Assembly: GCA_001584585.1 (NCBI GenBank)
Contig: LSYV01000014.1
Coordinates: 1,604,658 to 1,668,657 of the forward strand
Length of the DNA stretch: 64,000 nucleotides
DNA from: Gonium pectorale
Lineage: Eukaryota; Chlorophyta; Chlorophyceae; Chlamydomonadales; Volvocaceae
Reading direction: 5' to 3'
A program made the translations under genes and the position numbers. Below the pieces are notes generated by a model. The model was not told where the DNA came from and did not search any database. It saw only the letters and a list, made by a program, of their open reading frames with translations. Below, in pieces: positions 59,151-64,000 of the stretch. Positions within the stretch are counted from its first letter, which is position 1. Each line of letters starts with the position of its first letter.

Positions 59151-60686
59151 AGATTACAAACCTTTTAGCGGAAGCGCCTGCCGCCAGCCACGGTTTTGGC
59201 TTAAGACTTTCAGTCTACGTCGGGCGTAATTACTGATTTGCATGCCCGCCGCTAGGCGTTTCGGATGCAGGCTGGGCTCATGCGAGTCTGGTAACCGCAG
59301 GCCGCCCATGAGCGGAGCTGGTGATGCCGCCGAGAACACGCCGAGAACATGCTCCCCTGGATCACGGTGACACGCTGGAAAGGTTGACCCTCCGAGACGG
59401 GAGGGCCCGTCTGCTTGCACTCCTTGCCTTACCTTGTGCCAACCCATCCTACTTGTAACGTTGCGCCTTCGAGTGTGCATGTCCGTCGAGGTGGGCTCCT
59501 TCCCTTACAGCTTTTCGGCTTCGACAGAACACCACACTTCTTCGCTTCATGAAGGGTTACACGAATAGCAGTTGATAACGCGCTGCATGCCAGGCTTGGC
59601 CGCCCCGCATAGGGTCGGGCGGCAAAGAGATAAACGCATGCGCCTCAGCGTGATGAGCAGCGAACAAGCACGCACAACCAACGTCGTCCAACTTCCCGCG
59701 CAACCTGGGTCCGTCTGTACTCAACTGTACCGCAACGCGCGCACTGCGCGCGGTTCGCGCAGCCCTCTGCCCTCACGACAACGGCCACAAACGGAAACCA
59801 GAGCGCAACCGCCTGGGCTGTTGTCATCAAACATCAACGGCGCTGTCGGCGCTGGCGGGGGGCAGGGTTAACACAGGTAACCTCACAACCTATCCTGACT
59901 CAACAGATAGACCAGGCAGGGTGCGGACATCTTCATCAGTCGTGACAACGGATGTAATAAACTAACAATTGGAAGAAACGACGTACTGCGTTTCCAACTT
60001 TTCATGGATGCATGTCAACTGCGTGTGCGGCAAGTGTACGAAGGGATGGAGCAGGGGCGTGGCAGCTATCCCTCCATCGACGCCATTGCCGAACGCGCTC
60101 TGCGACAACAGATCTCATCGCCTGTACGAGCAAATTAAGCACGCACTCCCATGTACGACGCTTGTGACACTCACTATAACTCACTCGCACAAGCATCAAG
60201 GCCGGAGCATGCACAGTGTGGCTCAATAACGCGCATGCCAAGTGTCACAAACAATTCTGGTCGTATTTCCATTGCTCTGCGATCGACCGCCCGCCATAGA
60301 AGGGCTCTTGACCCCTGCTTGGAAGGGGCTCTATTGCTGCTGATGTGGACTCAAAGACCAGGCACGTGCAAGCATTGCGAGGCATCTAGTAACCATATGC
60401 ACTTCTTGTTTTGTGTACATTTCAGGGGTGGTGCCAACCCAACCGACAACATAACTGGTCAGCGCGCTTTTCAGCAATAGAATCTAGCCCCTGTACAATC
60501 ACAACTCAACAAGCACCGATCCTGCTCTGAGTGACGGTGTAGATACTCAGCAGGATCCACGCTTCACGCAGCTAGACGCATTATCCTTTCGCGTGCGCCG
60601 GCTTCAACATGCGACTCCTTTACCTTACTCCGTGCATGCAGTCTTTCGTGCCTATCGACTCCTCATACTGCGGCCGCCCCCAACGC
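59151..60686. other. Spacer between the relic and copy 10
   Basis: No gene or family fragment was recognised. Open frames (59572-59871, 60151-60480) have no domain and ordinary composition. A TGTAA lies at 59454-59458. The last bases precede the stop codon of copy 10, which is transcribed towards this region. Confidence 0.4.
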
Positions 60687-63600
60687 TCAGAAACTCTCCA
60701 CCTCGACGTCTGCGCCGCCGGACTTGGCAGCAGAGGCGGCGCTGCTGACGCTGCTGCTGAAACCCTCCTCACCGGGCGGCTCGCCGCCAGCACCCCAGCA
60801 GTGGGTCTCATCCGATGCGTCACGCCGCTGGCCTCGCAGGAAGCGGAGGCGCATGCGGAGGTCGGTGGAGGCTGAAATGGTCATCGAGACGGTTGTGAGG
60901 CCGGCAGCGAACAGCAGCCCAGGCAGCCAGGAGCCTTGGGCGTCATGTCGACTGAGGAGCATCATGGGCACCAGGCCGAACGCCGTGACCCGCGCTTGCA
61001 GGTAGGGCGACAACTGCGTGCGAATTTTTTCGGGCATACATTATAGGGCAGGGAGGAAGGGCTTTAGGGCCTCCAAGACTCAAAGAGGGTGAGATACTCG
61101 CAACCTTCCGTACTTCACCCAAGTTGCACCGTATAATAAGCACCGCCAGAACCAACCGAAGACCCGCGCCAAGCCTTATTTTAGAACCAGAGTCAGGCGG
61201 CGTTGGGCAAACATAACACCACATCGGCCGTGGCCAATCCCAGGCTCCCTGCCTCAGCGTCCTGTACCCTCACGGCGAAGCACTTGCCTGCATCATTGCC
61301 GGCTCCAATAAGCATAAGATGGTCCAGTGCAGCAGCGACCAGCGCCGGCAGGGGAGCGTCCAGGCCTCCGGTACAGGCAGCAGCGGGCTGCCGAACGCCG
61401 GCAGCGGCAGCAGCATGAGCATGCACACCGCCGAGTCCAGACACCTACGGAGTTGCAGCAGCCAGTTCCGGTGCCTGTGCAGGGGTGGTGCAGGGGTGGT
61501 GCAGGAACGGTGGGTCCATAGTTGTGATGACATACGGCGACCAAGCGTTCATGTGTGTATGCTGAAGGCCCCGTTTCACCCATCCCTCGGCAGTTCTCCT
61601 GATACACGTGTACACCCCACGCGGTCGTCCGTTTTTTTGAGCGGCATGCAGACAGACGGCTTGTGTCAGTGTGAGCAGTGGCATCAGCGAGCAGTTGCAA
61701 GCAAAAGGCAACAGAGGATGACGCGCTATCTATGCCACTCGCGTCCCATTGGTCGTGTACTCACGAGGAGTGAAGCGACGTGGCAAACGAAAGCACCAGC
61801 ACCAGAAGGGTCGTCGCCAGGAACAGGCACGGGGGTGCCGTCTGCAGCCGCCTCGGCGCTTGCTCGGCTTCCGGTGCAGTGCCTGACGGCGCTGTGCCAG
61901 ACCCGGACACTGCAATCTGATACACCGTCGCGGCCAACACCCCAGCGCCCACCAGGAGTGTCACGCGGTCCAGCCCCACGAGCTGGGCCGCTTTGAAGTC
62001 CTGGTAGGCGGCCTCCAGCGCCGGCGGCTGGAAGCCCCGAAAGAGCGCCCGCAGCCACCAGGCCGGGCCTGGAGGCGGCCGCCCGGTGGCCATCATGGCA
62101 GGCGGCGGCGGAGATAGCATTTCGTGATCCGGCGCTGTTTGGGGGCCTTCAGAGCCACCGGAGCCCGTGCCAACGGCTTGACTGGCGCCGCCTTCGGTTG
62201 CGACATCGACCTCCTTACTCGTGAGGCGGCGCTGCACACTGGTATCCGCCGCCGGCTCGGTTGCAGCTCCAGCGGCGGCGCCGCCGTGGCCCGGCTCTCC
62301 GCCTCCGTCGTAGGGCACCAGCTCCGGCGGGCACTCTCCGCCGCCCGCCTCCACGGCCCGTAGCAACTCCCCCACGCACGCGTCCATACCGCGGACTGCT
62401 AACAGCCGCAGCAGGCCGCCCATGACCCGCGAATCCTCGTCTGACAGTACTGGTTGGGCCTCGACCGTGCGCTCTATTATTAGCCCTGCCGGCGCACTGT
62501 GCGGCGTGCTGAGCAGGGTACCCAGGTCGTACGCCATGTCGTAGAGCCCACTGGACGCCACATCTGCGGCGGCTGCCGCAAGAAGGGCTTGTTGTGCCTC
62601 TCCACCTCCTCCTCCCGCCTGCTGGGACAGCAGCCCGTCCAGGCAGGCTACGGCCTCCGCGCCCAGTACCTCCTCGTGCAGCCGCTGGACCTCCTTCGCA
62701 GCGGCGGGAGGCAGAAGGAGCAGCGGAAGCGACGCCAGGGGCGCCGCCGTCGCCCACGCGGGCGGCAGCGCGCTGCCAGCGACGGGCGGCTCCATAGAGG
62801 ACCGTAGGACGTGCAGCATCAGGGTTCCGGGGGCGCGCAAGGCGGTGGGCGGGAGGGCAGCCTGCGGACCAGGGAGTTGACCAGGGAGTTCGGACTGATG
62901 TAGCTGGGATGCGTGGCGCGTGTGCGCGAGCACAACCTCCCCCAAGGCGCAAGACCTAGCCAGCGCCTTGTACAGCATCAAACGCAGCAGTTTTAAGCTG
63001 CAGTGAACATGTTTGGCCCAAGAGCATTTAGGGACGACGGAAGTTGGTTCCAGAACCGACAGCCAGGTTCCGGTGGGCTGTGCACCAAGGCCACCCTTGA
63101 GCAGGCTTGTATGCCCATGCAGCTTGCCAGAACGGTACATTGTACCCACAGGAGCTCCAGTATGCTGCGCAATCCGACTTGCGTTTTCCGCCCCTTGCCG
63201 ACTGTTTTTAGGATCAGTCGTAGGACCTCAAGAGCCTCCATGTCACATCTCGTTCAACAACCTGCTCCCTGTCCACGCACCTTGTCCATGCACATGCACG
63301 CCCGACCACGCCCTACGTTGCAAATAAACCCGCTGAGCCACGCCCGCGCGCCCTGCCGCCCCAAACCTTCATCACTCTCAGGACACCACATCGCGGTGCC
63401 ACGCACCTGAAGTTTTCGAAGGGCGCCTCCTGGCCTTCTTCCGAGCTTAGAATGGTCATCCTCCCTCCCGCAGGCCCCTCATCCGGAGTGATGGCGTTGT
63501 CCAGGACGACGCGCTCCCGCCGCTGCTGCCGCTGCCGTGCCTCGCCCACAGGCCCGGTCACCACACAGCGCACTGTACGCTCGGCGTGCGGAAGTCTCAC

Positions 63601-64000
63601 CCGCAGGCAAACCACCACCACGGCGCCCTCCTCTGCCGCAGATGGACCCTTAGCCGTGGCCGCCTCCACCGCCGGCGCCGGCATGCTGACACCCCGGCTT
63701 GCGGCCGCTTCCGTGGACGGGAGCGGCACTGCCGGTGGCCAGAGTAGGGCACATTGCTGCGGATTGCTGGGGAGCCCGCCGACTCCCGCGGCGGCGGTGG
63801 CGGTGGCAGTGGCAGTGGCCGGTGCCTGCACAGCGGCCGTCTGGAGAACCTGCCGCAGCGCGTGACCCACGGCATCCACGAACGGCTCCGAGTCGCTGTC
63901 GCCGCCACCGCCCGTGACGTCGCCGCCACCGCCCGTGACGTCGCCGCCACCGCCCGTGACGTCGCCGCCACCGCCCGTGACGGTCGCCGCCACCGCCCGT
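60687..64000 (-). CDS. Array copy 10: 3' part of a member running off the window
   Basis: Minus-strand exons: 2 (from beyond 64000 to 63407), 3 (62861-61765), 4 (61474-61288) and 5 (61013-60687). Exon 1 and most of exon 2 lie to the right of the window. Exon 2 ends NFR with donor gtgcgt and begins in a 21-bp coding minisatellite (GGGGDVT repeats). Exon 3 carries PLASLPLLLLP, EEVLGAEAVACLDGLLSQQ, GGLLRLLAVRGMDACV and AWWLRALFRGFQP. One base is missing at the start of exon 3 (GCAGGCTGCCC where others have GCAGGCTGGCCC), so phase does not match until corrected. Exon 4 is 187 nt (one extra codon) and its donor is CAG|gcaagt, an ideal GC-AG donor. Exon 5 is open for 109 codons, ending VEVESF. Otherwise it looks functional. 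Confidence 0.78.
63898..64000. repeat. 21-bp coding minisatellite in copy 10 exon 2
   Basis: Four perfect units of a 21-bp sequence (starting GTCGCCGCCACCGCCCGTGA) cover 63898-63981. A fifth, partial unit with one extra G continues to the end of the window. On the coding (minus) strand each unit encodes GGGGDVT, placed in the variable linker before the VGHALRQVLQ block. The array is cut by the window edge. Confidence 0.95.

Noticed and set aside
1..64000. tRNA, rRNA, operon or Shine-Dalgarno features
   Set aside because: No cloverleaf or rRNA sequence was recognised, and the spliced genes show this is nuclear eukaryotic DNA, so ribosome binding sites and operons are not expected.

Overview
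The window is nuclear DNA of a GC-rich green alga, most likely a volvocine (Chlamydomonas/Gonium/Volvox-type) species. The evidence is multi-exon genes with short GT-AG introns, very high GC at third codon positions, Ala/Gly/Ser- and Gln-rich low-complexity protein segments, and a fragment of a tyrosine-recombinase (DIRS-like) retroelement. Gonium pectorale is only a guess. No prokaryotic gene organisation, rRNA or tRNA was seen. An N gap (6226-6728) ends 12 bases before an intact 42-bp 454 Titanium paired-end linker (6741-6782) that carries loxP. The contig is therefore a 454-era scaffold, and single-base indels in homopolymers need suspicion.

Layout. 1-4.2 kb: intergenic DNA and one coiled-coil protein gene on the + strand. 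4.2-7.2 kb: no gene; a relic of the main family, the gap, the linker and a 7-bp minisatellite. From 7.2 kb to the right edge the window is an amplified array of one gene family. Full-length members have five exons in a fixed design: exon 1 of about 620 nt, intron phase 0; exon 2 of 1.4-1.7 kb, phase 2; exon 3 of about 1.2 kb, phase 2; exon 4 of 184 nt, phase 0; exon 5 of about 300-360 nt. In order: copy 1 (+, 7201-11872, intact), copy 2 (+, 15044-20367, intact), copy 3 (-, 22004-23671, truncated), a DIRS-like fragment (24348-25237), copy 4 (-, 25693-30720, two 1-nt shifts), copy 5 (+, 31252-36910, decayed, with an insertion), copy F (-, 38150-39326, 5' end only), copy 6 (-, 41238-46184, two 1-nt shifts), copy 7 (-, 48062-52082, decayed, internal deletion), copy 8 (+, 52476-56372, open but without exon 1), relics (56.9-59.2 kb) and copy 10 (-, 60687 past the right edge).

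Full-length products are about 1,240-1,370 aa. They have an N-terminal multi-pass membrane bundle (exon 1 and start of exon 2), a long interior with conserved blocks (end of exon 2 to exon 3) and a C-terminal membrane bundle (end of exon 3 to exon 5). The order and character of the interior blocks resemble the conserved C-terminal half of SBP-box (SPL) proteins, but no SBP zinc finger is present. This is inference from pattern and needs a profile search. I recognise no named family, so no gene symbols are given. The array shows birth-and-death evolution: intact, shifted, truncated and fossil copies on both strands, head-to-head pairs (4/5 and 7/8), near-identical tracts suggesting gene conversion, and a recurrent GC-AG intron 4.
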